DNA of 64,000 nt, taken from positions 372,001 to 436,000 of the forward strand of contig CAVYEI010000003.1 in assembly GCA_963767475.1 (NCBI GenBank), given 5' to 3'. Source of the stretch: WHSW01 sp963767475. Lineage in GTDB: Bacteria > Actinomycetota > Thermoleophilia > Solirubrobacterales > 70-9. This document shows positions 51,252 through 59,619 of this stretch, piece by piece. A program made the position numbers and the translations under genes. Each line of letters starts with the position of its first letter. Position 1 is the first letter of the stretch. The notes under the pieces were generated by a model. The model was not told the DNA's origin. It saw only the letters and a list, made by a program, of their open reading frames with translations, and ran no database searches.

Positions 51252-51263
51252 CGGGGGCCGACC

Positions 51264-51605
51264 TTACACCCGCTCGGGGTCGGACCGGCGGGGCTCGGAA
51301 ACGGCGTCCAACACGCGCTCTGCGTTCTCCTCGGCCCAGCGCTCCACCTCGCTCACTGGGATCACTCGCAGCTTGCCTCGGCGCACGATCCGCAGCTGGG
51401 GCTGGACGTACTTCTTGAAGCTCGTCAAACCCATACCGAGCGCCGCGGCGGCCTCCGTCGGTGTGAGGGCCAAGCGAGGAACGGCGGCGACCGGCCGATC
51501 CTCAGGAGTCAGGTCCCCTGCGCCTGGCCGGCGGCCAACCCGCGACGTGGCCGGTAGACCGGTCACCAGCTTGACCCGACGATCGCTTCGCCGCGTCGTG
51601 CTCAT
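51264..51605 (-). CDS. excisionase/AlpA-like helix-turn-helix protein
   Basis: A 113-residue protein whose C-terminal 70 residues are a MerR-like HTH of the excisionase type: ALTPTEAAAALGMGLTSFKK and KLRVIPVSEVERWAEENAER. It lies directly before the integrase gene, the usual place of a recombination directionality factor. The first 40 residues are low-complexity and may be an over-long start. Confidence 0.8.
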   Translation of the reverse strand: MSTTRRSDRRVKLVTGLPATSRVGRRPGAGDLTPEDRPVAAVPRLALTPTEAAAALGMGLTSFKKYVQPQLRIVRRGKLRVIPVSEVERWAEENAERVLDAVSEPRRSDPERV

Positions 51606-52279
51606 CGTGGCTCCCGCCGCAACTCGGCGACCCGCACCCGATCCTCAGCAGCCACCCTCCTGACCGCGCCCTCGACCAACTGCTGGGTGGGGGTGGCGGG
51701 AAGACAGAGGTAGACACATCGCTCTACGTGGTCGCGGGCCCTCCGCCACGCCCTCACGATCGCCTCCAGGCGCCGCTTGGCCTTCGCCGTCAGCTCGACC
51801 TCGTAGACGACCAGGCCCTCGTCGACGCGCACCGCGAGGTCGGGCCAGTGGAGGCGCGAATAGCCGTTCATCGTCTCCCCGAGCTTCGCCGCGCCGATCG
51901 GCTTGCCGGTGAGCTGCGCCTGGAAGCGAAGCTCGCGCTCGGTCAGGAGCCGATCGGCCCCGTAGCGGTGCTCGAGCTCGATCGCGACGTCGGCGCAGGC
52001 GAGCCAGTGGTCGACCTCGCCGATCCGGATCGCCGGCCGTCTGAGCTCGAGGCCCGCGTAGGTGATCCCGTCTCTGGTCGCGCTGATCAGGGTCGGATCG
52101 CCGATCGTCGTCTGGGTCCGCTCCAGCAACCCGAACTCGACCAGCCGCCTCACCTGCTCATAGGCAACCGAGCGACCGACGCCAAACCGCCTGCCGATCT
52201 GCTCGACCGAGACCGCTCCCAATCGCGCCACCCACGACACGATCTCTCGCTCCCGGCTCAACTCAGCCGCTTCCTTCAT
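51602..52279 (-). CDS. replication-relaxation-like winged-helix protein
   Basis: A 225-residue protein from ATG 52279 with a winged helix (REREIVSWVARLGAVSVEQI, then RRFGVGRSVAYEQVRRLVEF) followed by GLLERTQTTIGDP and a nuclease- or relaxase-like alpha/beta part (HWPDLAVRVDEGLVVYEVEL). This resembles the replication-relaxation family of integrative elements. The stop overlaps the HTH gene in ATGA. The frame stays open up to 52720 but the extra sequence has no protein character. Confidence 0.65.
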   Translation of the reverse strand: MKEAAELSREREIVSWVARLGAVSVEQIGRRFGVGRSVAYEQVRRLVEFGLLERTQTTIGDPTLISATRDGITYAGLELRRPAIRIGEVDHWLACADVAIELEHRYGADRLLTERELRFQAQLTGKPIGAAKLGETMNGYSRLHWPDLAVRVDEGLVVYEVELTAKAKRRLEAIVRAWRRARDHVERCVYLCLPATPTQQLVEGAVRRVAAEDRVRVAELRREPR

Positions 52280-52394
52280 CTGTCCGAGCTTGAGCCATCC
52301 CTTCCTAGTGCCATCGAACAGCCCAATAGTCCGGATCCACCTTCCCCCTACCTGCTCTCGCCCGCATCGCCACCAGCTCCTCTTCTGAGCCGGG

Positions 52395-52439
52395 TCTGAC
52401 CCCCCGAACTCACGCTTATCGTGGGAGCGGGGGGTCAGA
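52395..52439. repeat. perfect 12-bp-arm inverted repeat
   Basis: TCTGACCCCCCG (52395-52406) and CGGGGGGTCAGA (52428-52439) are perfect arms. The 21-base centre can extend the stem (CTCACG with CGTGGGAG). It lies about 115 bases upstream of the relaxation-like gene. A replication or transfer origin, operator or terminator are all possible. Confidence 0.55.
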
Positions 52440-52839
52440 GCCGGCGAGGGCTCGTGCGGCCGATGGCGATGCGGGCGGGGGGTGGATTCGAGATCCGGGC
52501 CCCAATCCGGACCTCGGTCCGGTCCCGAAGCCCGTTTCTTAGTCCCCGCGAACCCCGTCCGAAGCCTCGCCCCGCTCGGCCAGCCGCCGGAAGTGCACGC
52601 CGCCCACCTCTCCCCACCAGCGCCGCTCGCTTCCCGGACTCTCGTTCTCGCTTTCACTGCCTTTGACCTCCACCTTCCAGTCCCGCGACCCCCGGAAAAG
52701 TCCATCGCAATCTCGGTCAACTACGCCGTCAAGCGAAGCCGCAGCCGACCCCGTCACCTCCGTTCGAAGAGGGGGCGGGGTCGGCTGCTGCGGAGCGTCG
52801 TTTGGCGCCTGTTAGAGCGGTTTGCCTACGGACAGCGAG

Positions 52840-52861
52840 TCCGGGGGTAATTCCGGGGGTA
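52840..52861. repeat. TCCGGGGGTA direct repeat
   Basis: TCCGGGGGTA occurs at 52840-52849 and 52852-52861 (12-bp period), in the gene-free stretch near the 3' end of the secreted-protein gene at 52923. Possible protein-binding repeats. Confidence 0.35.
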
Positions 52862-52922
52862 GAGAACGCATACTCAGCATGGAAAGCGACGCCTATCGTC
52901 CCGCCTCAGGGCCTCGTTGGGC

Positions 52923-53534
52923 TCAGCGAAACTCGACCACGTCGGCCTGCACGGAAGTCACCGTTGGGTTCTGCGTGGTGTTAGGCCCGCATCCGCTGCC
53001 AGCCACGAACGTGAGCTTCCGTTCAGTCGCCTGCCCCGGCTCCCAGAGCAAGAACGGACCGAAAGCGCGACCGGGCGCCTGGTCGTCGACGCCACCTACG
53101 GACGAGCCATCGACATACACGCTTATGCCAACGGCGTCGCTTGTCCCGATGCTCCGGTCGCAGCCGGCGGGGATCTCGAAGTTGAACCTTCCGTAGATCA
53201 GGTTCAACCCGTCCGGCGCCTGCGTCCAAGTCCCGCCCTCCACGGGGTACGGCTCGGGATTGTGGTGCGACGGTGAGACACGCGAGTCCCCCCGCGCTCT
53301 AGCGACGATGTTGCCGCTCGCGCCCGCTGCGAGGTCCTTGGCTCGCAGGGAATGGTTGCGCACGTTCGCGGTGCTGACCGCGGCCCGGTCCAGCTTCGGA
53401 TGGCTGACCGCGTGTCTGGCAATGTCGTTCGTACCGATCCTCGAGCCTGCGTAGGCCCCAGCCCCGGCTAGGACTCCGAAGACGGCGATCGTCGCCATCA
53501 CGTTCGCGTACGTCAGTCGGTCGCGGATTCGCAC
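52923..53534 (-). CDS. secreted protein of the Solirubrobacterales surface type
   Basis: A 203-residue protein from GTG 53534 with GGAGAGGGG upstream. The N-terminus RDRLTYANVMATIAVFGVLA is a signal/anchor seen in many Solirubrobacterales proteins; NDIARHAVSHPKLDRAAVST and NHSLRAKDLAAGASG are the short pentapeptide-like spacer, and the C-terminal domain is beta-rich with two cysteines (AGCDRSI, GSGCGPN). Function unknown; extracellular. Confidence 0.75.
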   Translation of the reverse strand: MRIRDRLTYANVMATIAVFGVLAGAGAYAGSRIGTNDIARHAVSHPKLDRAAVSTANVRNHSLRAKDLAAGASGNIVARARGDSRVSPSHHNPEPYPVEGGTWTQAPDGLNLIYGRFNFEIPAGCDRSIGTSDAVGISVYVDGSSVGGVDDQAPGRAFGPFLLWEPGQATERKLTFVAGSGCGPNTTQNPTVTSVQADVVEFR

Positions 53535-53588
53535 GGACGACCCCTCTCCTTCGCGCTGGGCAATGCCCGATGTTCTATCCGATGATCG

Positions 53589-53603
53589 GCGCAACTGTTG
53601 CGC
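53589..53603. repeat. GCGCAA-CTG-TTGCGC palindrome
   Basis: Perfect 6-bp arms with a 3-base centre, between the divergent secreted-protein and lipoprotein genes: an operator candidate for one or both. Nearby, TTGGACGAAAAG (53605-53616) recurs inverted at 54112-54123, so the lipoprotein gene is flanked by a 12-bp inverted repeat. Confidence 0.4.
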
Positions 53604-53711
53604 TTTGGACGAAAAGTGTGCGTTTTCGAGGCGCGCCGGTCCTCGGGCTGCTCGAGTCAGACTAGGGTTCGGCTAAGCCAGTTGGCCATTACTCCGATCC
53701 TGGGAGGATCA

Positions 53712-54047
53712 ATGTCTAGCCCGATCGCCTTGTCTCGTTGCGCAGCTCGCCTCGCAGCCGTACTTGCAGCTGGCACGGTCGCTGTTGCGCTCGCAGCCTG
53801 CGGCGACAACAGCGTCGATCAGGACGCACTCGAATCGGGGCTGCTGACACTGGCGCAGGAAACCGCCGATGTCGAGTCCGCGTCGTGCCCCGACGACGTC
53901 AGCTCCGACGAGGGCACCGAGTTCGAATGCATTGTGACCAATGCCGACGGTGAGGAAGTTCCGGTTGTGGCAACGATCACCGGCGAGGAGGGCGAGGACG
54001 TCCTATTCGAGGTTCAGAGCATCGACGGTGTGGACATCACCAGGTAG
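53712..54047 (+). CDS. DUF4333-like lipoprotein
   Basis: A 111-residue lipoprotein from ATG 53712 (GGGAGGA upstream); lipobox VALAAC with Cys at about 31. The mature part has two cysteines (ASCPDDVSSDEGTEFEC) likely to pair, and a short beta-domain (VVATITGEEGEDVLFEVQSI), as in DUF4333. Surface-anchored, function unknown. Flanked by inverted repeats and a strong terminator. Confidence 0.75.
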   Translation: MSSPIALSRCAARLAAVLAAGTVAVALAACGDNSVDQDALESGLLTLAQETADVESASCPDDVSSDEGTEFECIVTNADGEEVPVVATITGEEGEDVLFEVQSIDGVDITR

Positions 54048-54160
54048 CACTGACGCGGCGCGCGCCGGGCGCTAGGGCCCGTGTCCGGAAGAGGCCCGGT
54101 AAGAAGGCCCGCTTTTCGTCCAATACGCAACTTTTCGTTTCGGGGGTGAGTCGCGCCGGC

Positions 54161-54188
54161 GCTGTCGCTTTTTGCGCAAAGCGACAGC
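54161..54188 (+). terminator. terminator after the DUF4333-like gene
   Basis: GCTGTCGCTTT (54161-54171) and AAAGCGACAGC (54178-54188) give a perfect 11-bp stem with a 6-base loop, about 114 bases after the stop at 54047. Confidence 0.6.
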
Positions 54189-54240
54189 CGAGGTGCCCGA
54201 TCGACTCCGACTCCAGCCGCTCCGATCCGGAAGCCTGGAG

Positions 54241-54280
54241 CGCCCCGCCGCGCCCAATCGGAGCTGGCGCGGCGGGGGCG
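54241..54280 (-). terminator. GC-rich hairpin after the secreted-protein gene
   Basis: CGCCCCGCCGCGC (54241-54253) pairs with GCGCGGCGGGGGCG (54267-54280) with one bulge. It lies 30 bases beyond the minus-strand stop at 54310 and may act in both directions. Confidence 0.5.
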
Positions 54281-54309
54281 TTCCTCCTAGGCTTGTCGGT
54301 CCAATCTGC

Positions 54310-54765
54310 TTACGAGGCGCAGAGCACGTAGACCTGATATTGGACGCTGCCCCCAGTGTTGTTGCCGACAAAGACGTGCCATCCAGTCGGTACGCCTTGC
54401 GCGTCCACCTCCGGGCGGCTGCCGTCAATTCTGCCCCTGTCGTTGGACTGCACCGCAAAGCCACCGCCAACCGGCTTCTCGTTTCCGACACAGCTAGCGA
54501 CTGCGTCCCCGGATTGGCCGGTGGGAATGGGACCGAGGGTGGCGGTTCGCTGAACCACGTTGAGGCTGGGTTGGGTGGGCGTGGGCAGCGTCAGCGTGCT
54601 TTCGTTGATGTCGGCGCCCTTCAGCGAGTCGTCCTTCACATCGCCGGAGTTCACGGTGTTCTTGCCTGGGATCGCCACGGCGATCCCGGTCAGTGCCACG
54701 GACAGCGCCATCACGGCGACGGTCAGAGCGGCGATTCCCGCATGCTTCTTCAGCTTCCTCAACAT
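54310..54765 (-). CDS. secreted/anchored protein with GDVKDDSLKGADI motif
   Basis: A 151-residue protein from ATG 54765 with GGAGG 7 bases upstream. N-terminal signal or anchor (about 8-32), then TVNSGDVKDDSLKGADINES, the short motif found in many Thermoleophilia surface proteins, and a beta-rich C-terminal domain ending QYQVYVLCAS. Extracellular; function unknown. Confidence 0.75.
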   Translation of the reverse strand: MLRKLKKHAGIAALTVAVMALSVALTGIAVAIPGKNTVNSGDVKDDSLKGADINESTLTLPTPTQPSLNVVQRTATLGPIPTGQSGDAVASCVGNEKPVGGGFAVQSNDRGRIDGSRPEVDAQGVPTGWHVFVGNNTGGSVQYQVYVLCAS

Positions 54766-55074
54766 TTGCAGCCTCCATCGGGTAGCGAGCCGCGCCAACC
54801 GCGACCCCAACCTAGGTTGCCTGGATCGCGCTCGTCGCACCATCCCCCAGAGGGGTGGACAGGCCCACCCTCCGGCAGGAGGACCTCTCGCGTTCGCGTC
54901 TTTGCCCCTCGATCGCTGCAAGCCCGGGCGAGGAACTCGTACCCCCGGATTCTCCCCGATCCTGGGCCCCCCGGCAGGACCAATGGTCACTGTCAGTCTG
55001 GGTGTCTGGGCGGGATCGAGCGCCGCCTTTCGTGTGAAAGCAGAAGTACCGCTTTCCATGCGGAGTACGTGATT
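54766..55074. other. gene-free spacer
   Basis: A 309-base GC-rich stretch between the secreted-protein gene and the second recombinase. Open frames here look like shadows. I see no clear promoter, repeat or RNA. Confidence 0.4.
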
Positions 55075-55727
55075 TCACTGCATCAGCGCAGCGGTCGCTG
55101 AGACTGTTGGCGGCGGTCGGCGGAAGACCGTGTTGACGATCTCCTCAGTGTCGATGCCTTGCAGATAGATGCTCGTGATCCCCGGGTTCGCGTGGCCTAG
55201 CTGGCGCTGGATCACGTTGAGTGGCACCCCTTCTCTCGCCATCTCGACCGCATGGGCGTGGCGGAGCTGGTGTGGGGCGAACCGCCGCCGGACGCCGGCG
55301 GCGGCCGCGACTCGTTGCAGGCTCTGTCGGACCGACGCCGAGCCCCAGGGCCCACCCCGACTCGGTCTTGAGATCACGCATAGGAGCGGACCGACGGGAA
55401 GATCCCGCCGAACGTCGAGCCAACCACCAAGCTGGGCCCACGCCCTGCGTCCATACCTACCTCGCGGCGCTTGCCGCCCTTGCCGTGTCTGACGAGCAAC
55501 GAGCCGCGTGCCGGCTCGAGATCGGTTTCCGCGAGCGCCAGCGCTTCACTGATGCGAAGACCGGAGCGCCAAAGGATCACGATCAGGGCGCGGAGGCGGA
55601 GTCCGTATGGACTGTCGCCTGCGGCGCGCATCACCGCGATGATCTCGTCGACGCGAGGCGGGTCGGCCGGAAATCTCCGCCCCGCGGTCGACCGCCGCGG
55701 CCGTCTTGACCGGATCGACTCATCCAT
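55075..55727 (-). pseudogene. second tyrosine recombinase (XerC/D-like), frameshifted
   Basis: From ATG 55727 (GGAGGAA upstream): MDESIRSRRPRR, then DEIIAVMRAAGDSPYGLRLR, catalytic Arg in LWRSGLRISEALAL and HGKGGKRREVGMD. Near 55445-55460 the frame shifts by one to WAQLGGWLDVRRDLPVGPLL, then HQLRHAHAVEM and LGHANPGITSIYLQ with the His and Tyr. All catalytic residues exist across the two frames; about 215 residues, catalytic domain only. It lies next to the tRNA-side att site. An indel in sequence or in the gene separates the halves. Confidence 0.75.
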
Positions 55728-55841
55728 GAGTTCCTCCTCATCGCTCCCTGCGGAAGCTGAATTCGACTGGATTGACGGGGTCAATCCTGAGCCGATCAGG
55801 GTGCGGTGAGACGGCCAGATCCGTGCATGAATTTCCGCGCA

Positions 55842-55862
55842 TTGGCCCGCCCATTGGCCCAC
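55842..55862. repeat. TTGGCCC repeats near the tRNA end, arm-site candidates
   Basis: TTGGCCCGC (55842-55850) and TTGGCCCAC (55854-55862) match the tandem repeats at 49329-49350 near the other end of the element. Confidence 0.55.
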
Positions 55863-55881
55863 AGCAGCCCCATGCACACGA

Positions 55882-55905
55882 AAACCCGCTTGAACAAGCG
55901 GGTTT
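55882..55905 (-). terminator. terminator of tRNA-Glu
   Basis: AAACCCGCTTG (55882-55892) and CAAGCGGGTTT (55895-55905) form a near-perfect hairpin; on the minus strand it ends in GGGTTTTC. It begins six bases after the tRNA 3' end, within the element. Confidence 0.8.
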
Positions 55906-55906
55906 A

Positions 55907-55930
55907 GAGGCACCGCTACCGGGATTCGAA
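55907..55930. repeat. attachment-site repeat within tRNA-Glu
   Basis: The 24-bp sequence identical to 49209-49232; it covers the T-arm and acceptor 3' strand of tRNA-Glu plus four bases beyond. Confidence 0.88.
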
Positions 55931-55983
55931 CCCGGGTTTCCGCCGTGAGAGGGCGGCGTCCTAGTCCCCTAGACGATAGCGGC
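55911..55983 (-). tRNA. tRNA-Glu (anticodon CTC)
   Basis: A 73-nt cloverleaf on the minus strand: acceptor GCCGCTA with TAGCGGT (one G-U), D-arm with CTAGGGGACTAG, anticodon stem CCGCC/GGCGG around CTCTCAC (anticodon CTC), T-loop GGTTCGAATCC. No CCA is encoded. It is the integration target of the element on its 3' side. Confidence 0.95.
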
Positions 55984-56101
55984 GCGAGCACGCGAGTCTA
56001 GCGAGCCGCCTCGAGGACGAACCGCTGTCCGGCGGGGGCTCTTCGACTGTTCTTATGCCCGGCTTCGGGCGCTCTTACGGCGGCGCGATTCGATCGCTGG
56101 T

Positions 56102-56163
56102 GCCCGGTGGCGGCCGGCCGGAGAGGGCCCCTCTCAACTCCTCTCTCCGGGCCGTCACCGGGC
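56102..56163 (+). promoter_or_regulatory. long leader hairpin before the ABC permease gene
   Basis: GCCCGGTGGCGGCC... (56102-56125) pairs with CTCTCCGGGCCGTCACCGGGC (56143-56163) with two unpaired bases and a 17-base loop; it ends 28 bases before ATG 56192. It could be an attenuator, an mRNA stabiliser or a terminator for upstream transcription. No U-tract follows. Confidence 0.5.
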
Positions 56164-56191
56164 GCCAGCTTTCCCGATCGAAAGGACGCAG

Positions 56192-57676
56192 ATGCTCTAT
56201 CTCCGCTACATCGCCTCGGAGCTGCGGCGCCGGCGCGGGCGCACGATCCTGACCGCGCTCGGGCTCGGTGTCGGCGTCGGCCTCGTGGTCACGGTGACCG
56301 CGCTCTCGGCCGGGCTCGACGACGCCCAGTCGGAGGTGCTCGAACCGCTCACCGGCGTCGGCACCGACATGACCGTCAACCGCCCAGTGCAGATCGATGC
56401 CGGCGGCGAGGCCGGGGTCGGCGGCCCGGTGGCGCTCTCGAACGCGGAGCGCAAGCGGCTGGAGGAGGAGGGCGCCGGCCCGCCGCAGATCGATTTCAAC
56501 GAGCTCGGCGATCCCGGCGAGAAGTTCGAGACCGACCAGTTCGTCACCGGCGACCTCAGCTTCCCCGCCTCGGAGGTGAAGCGGATCGCCTCGACCGACG
56601 GCGTCGAGGCGGTCTCCCCCGCGCTCACCCTGAGCCTGATCCACATCGAGGGCAGGGTCCCGGACAGTTCCGGGACGGGCGACACCTTCGCCGCTCCCGC
56701 CGGCCCGCCACCCGGCGGCGAAGAGGTGCAGGGCGGCTTCGGCCTGCAGCCGGTCTCGGTCACCGGCATCGACGCCTCCGAGCCCGACCTCGGCCTGGTC
56801 AAGGCCGACCAGATCAGCGAGGGGCGCTTCCTGCGCCCCGGCGAACGCAACGCGGCGATGCTGACCCAGACCTACGCCGACGAGAACGACATCGGGGTCG
56901 GCGACAAGGTCGCCGTCGGTGAGCGCAACCTCGACGTCGTCGGGCTGGTCAAGGCGCCGCTCGGCGGCGACGCCTCCGACATCTACATGCAGCTGGCCAC
57001 CCTGCAGACGCTCTCCGACCGCAAGGGCCGGGTGAACACGCTGGAGGTCCGGGCCAACGACGTCGACGCGGTCGACGCGACCGCGAAACGGATCGAGGAC
57101 GAGTTCTCCGGCTCCCAGGTGACGACGGCGAAGGACCTCTCCGACCGCGTCTCCGGCTCCCTGGTCAGCGCCCAGAACCTCTCCGACAAGCTCGGCGCCG
57201 CGCTCGCGATCGTCGCCCTGGCGGCCGCCTTCCTGATCGCCAGCCTGCTCACGCTGGCCTCGGTCAACAAGCGCACCCGCGAGCTCGGCACGCTGAAGGC
57301 GATCGGCTGGCGGCAGTGGCGCGTGGTGCGCCAGGTGAGCGGCGAGTCGCTCGCCCAGGGCGTGCTCGGTGGCGCGGCCGGGGCGGTGATCGGGCTCGGC
57401 GGCGCGGCTCTGGTCGGCGCGCTCGACATCTCGCTGAAGGCGAACGCCGGCACCGAGGCCACGGGCGGCTTCATCGCCGGCCCGGGCGGGGGCGGGCCGC
57501 TGGGCGACCAGGTGACGGCCGGCTCGAGCACGGTGACGCTCGGGGCGCCGGTCGACGCGCAGCTGCTCGCGCTGGCGATTGGCCTGGCGCTGCTCGGTGG
57601 GCTGATCGCGGGAGCGGTCGGCGGGATCCGCGCCGGGCGGCTGCGTCCGGCCGAGGCACTCCGAAGCGTCGAGTGA
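56192..57676 (+). CDS. MacB/FtsX-type ABC permease
   Basis: A 494-residue permease with an N-terminal helix (RTILTALGLGVGVGLVVTVT), a large extracellular domain (about 50-330), then three helices with LASVNKRTRELGTLKAIGWR and a Gly-rich insert between the last two. GAAAGGACG precedes ATG 56192. It forms an operon with the ATPase, a membrane-anchored protein and a two-component system. Confidence 0.92.
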   Translation: MLYLRYIASELRRRRGRTILTALGLGVGVGLVVTVTALSAGLDDAQSEVLEPLTGVGTDMTVNRPVQIDAGGEAGVGGPVALSNAERKRLEEEGAGPPQIDFNELGDPGEKFETDQFVTGDLSFPASEVKRIASTDGVEAVSPALTLSLIHIEGRVPDSSGTGDTFAAPAGPPPGGEEVQGGFGLQPVSVTGIDASEPDLGLVKADQISEGRFLRPGERNAAMLTQTYADENDIGVGDKVAVGERNLDVVGLVKAPLGGDASDIYMQLATLQTLSDRKGRVNTLEVRANDVDAVDATAKRIEDEFSGSQVTTAKDLSDRVSGSLVSAQNLSDKLGAALAIVALAAAFLIASLLTLASVNKRTRELGTLKAIGWRQWRVVRQVSGESLAQGVLGGAAGAVIGLGGAALVGALDISLKANAGTEATGGFIAGPGGGGPLGDQVTAGSSTVTLGAPVDAQLLALAIGLALLGGLIAGAVGGIRAGRLRPAEALRSVE

Positions 57677-57714
57677 CCGACGAACGACGAACGACCGACG
57701 AAAGGACGGAACAG

Positions 57715-58496
<782 letters not shown>

Positions 58497-58500
<4 letters not shown>

Positions 58501-58937
58501 CGGTGCTGATCCCGAAGCTCGTCAACGCCGTTCGCAGCGGTGGCCCGATGGCCCGCTGGATCGCGGGCATCCTCGCCGTGGCGGCGGTCGCGATCGTCGC
58601 CGTGGTCCTGGTCGCCGGCGGTTCGGACTCCGACGACCAGGCGAGCGCCGCGGTTGGGTCCGACGCCGAGGCGATGGCCGAGTTTCGCGAGTGTTTGACC
58701 GAGCACGGCGGCGAGGTGCCGGAGCCGCCCAGCGGCGGTGAGCTGCCGGCACCCCCGAGCGGGACTCCACCATCGTTCGAACAGCAGGGCGGCGGGCCGC
58801 CGGCTGCGGTGAGACCGGAGATGAGCGAGGAGACGCAGAAGGCGATGGAGGCGTGCGCCGATCTGATGCCCGAGGGGTCTGGGGTCTTCATCGCCCCAGG
58901 CGGACCGCCGGGCACGGCCCCCAGCCCGCAGAATTAG
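58497..58937 (+). CDS. membrane-anchored protein with paired cysteines
   Basis: A 146-residue protein with one N-terminal membrane helix (about 18-42) and an extracellular part: AEFRECLTEHGGEVPEPPSG, a proline/glycine-rich linker and KAMEACADLMPEG. The two cysteine motifs match the pattern of the lipoprotein at 45000-45518 in the other ABC module, so both are probably accessory subunits or substrates. Overlaps the ATPase stop in ATGA. Confidence 0.7.
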
Positions 58938-58941
58938 GCGG

Positions 58942-59613
58942 ATGCCGACAGTCCTCGTCGTCGACGACGAACCAGCGATCCGGGAGTCGCTCGAGCGCGC
59001 GCTGGCGCTCGAGGGCTACTCGGTCGAGCTCGCCGTCGACGGCGAGTCGGCCCTGGCGCGAGTCGCCGAGTCGCCGGTGGACGCGACCGTGCTCGACATC
59101 GCGATGCCCGGAATCGACGGCCTCGAGGTCTGCCGGCGGATGCGAACCGCCGGCGATCGCACGCCGGTGCTGATGCTGACGGCGCGCGACGCGATCTCCG
59201 ATCGAGTCGACGGCCTCGACGCCGGCGCCGACGACTACCTGGTGAAGCCGTTCGCGCTCGCCGAGCTGAAGGCGCGGCTGCGGGCCCTGCTGCGCCGGCT
59301 GGAGCCCGGCGACTCGCCGCAGCTTCGGTTCGCCGACCTCTCGGTCGACCGGGCGACGCGCGAGGTTCGGCGCGGCGGCGCGGAGCTCGAGCTGACGAGG
59401 ACCGAGTTCTCGCTCCTGGAGCTGTTCATGGAGCACCCGCGCCAGGTACTCAGCCGCTCGCAGATCTACGAGGCGGTCTGGGGCTATGACTTCGGCGAGA
59501 GCTCGAACTCGCTCGGCGTCTACGTCGGCTACCTGCGGCGAAAGACGGAGGCGGGCGGCGCGGCCCGGCTGATCCACACGGTGCGCGGGGTCGGCTATGC
59601 GCTCAAGGAGTAG
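58942..59613 (+). CDS. OmpR-family response regulator
   Basis: A 223-residue protein: VVDDEPAIRESLERAL, phospho-Asp in ATVLDIAMPGIDG, Thr in LMLTARDA, Lys in YLVKPFALAELK; winged helix with LTRTEFSLLELFMEHPRQVL and SLGVYVGYLRRKTEAGG. It lies 4 bases after the anchored protein and 6 before the kinase. Confidence 0.93.
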   Translation: MPTVLVVDDEPAIRESLERALALEGYSVELAVDGESALARVAESPVDATVLDIAMPGIDGLEVCRRMRTAGDRTPVLMLTARDAISDRVDGLDAGADDYLVKPFALAELKARLRALLRRLEPGDSPQLRFADLSVDRATREVRRGGAELELTRTEFSLLELFMEHPRQVLSRSQIYEAVWGYDFGESSNSLGVYVGYLRRKTEAGGAARLIHTVRGVGYALKE

Positions 59614-59619
59614 GCGGCC

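Larger units (their letters stand above)
52280..52922. other. 643-base gene-free stretch of the element
   Basis: No convincing gene is seen; the open frames on both strands are compositionally shadow-like. It holds a long hairpin (52395-52439) and a direct repeat (52840-52861), and should contain the promoter of the minus-strand operon and possibly the element's origin. Confidence 0.5.
49209..55930. mobile_element. 6.7-kb integrative element in tRNA-Glu
   Basis: The 24-bp repeat at 49209-49232 is identical to 55907-55930, the 3' end of tRNA-Glu(CTC). Between them lie two tyrosine recombinases, an excisionase-like HTH, a replication-relaxation-like protein, a Phd/PIN pair and secreted cargo. 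TTGGCCCAC repeats just inside both ends resemble integrase arm sites. The element restores the tRNA end. Both recombinases are frameshifted, so it may be immobile, or the assembly may have indels. Confidence 0.85.

Noticed and set aside
52421..52666. 81-residue open frame in the element's gene-free stretch
   Set aside because: Arg/Pro-rich, overlaps the hairpin and has no start context; treated as a shadow.
55728..55991. Upstream extension of the second recombinase
   Set aside because: It would read through the tRNA-Glu gene and its terminator; ATG 55727 has a good ribosome-binding site.
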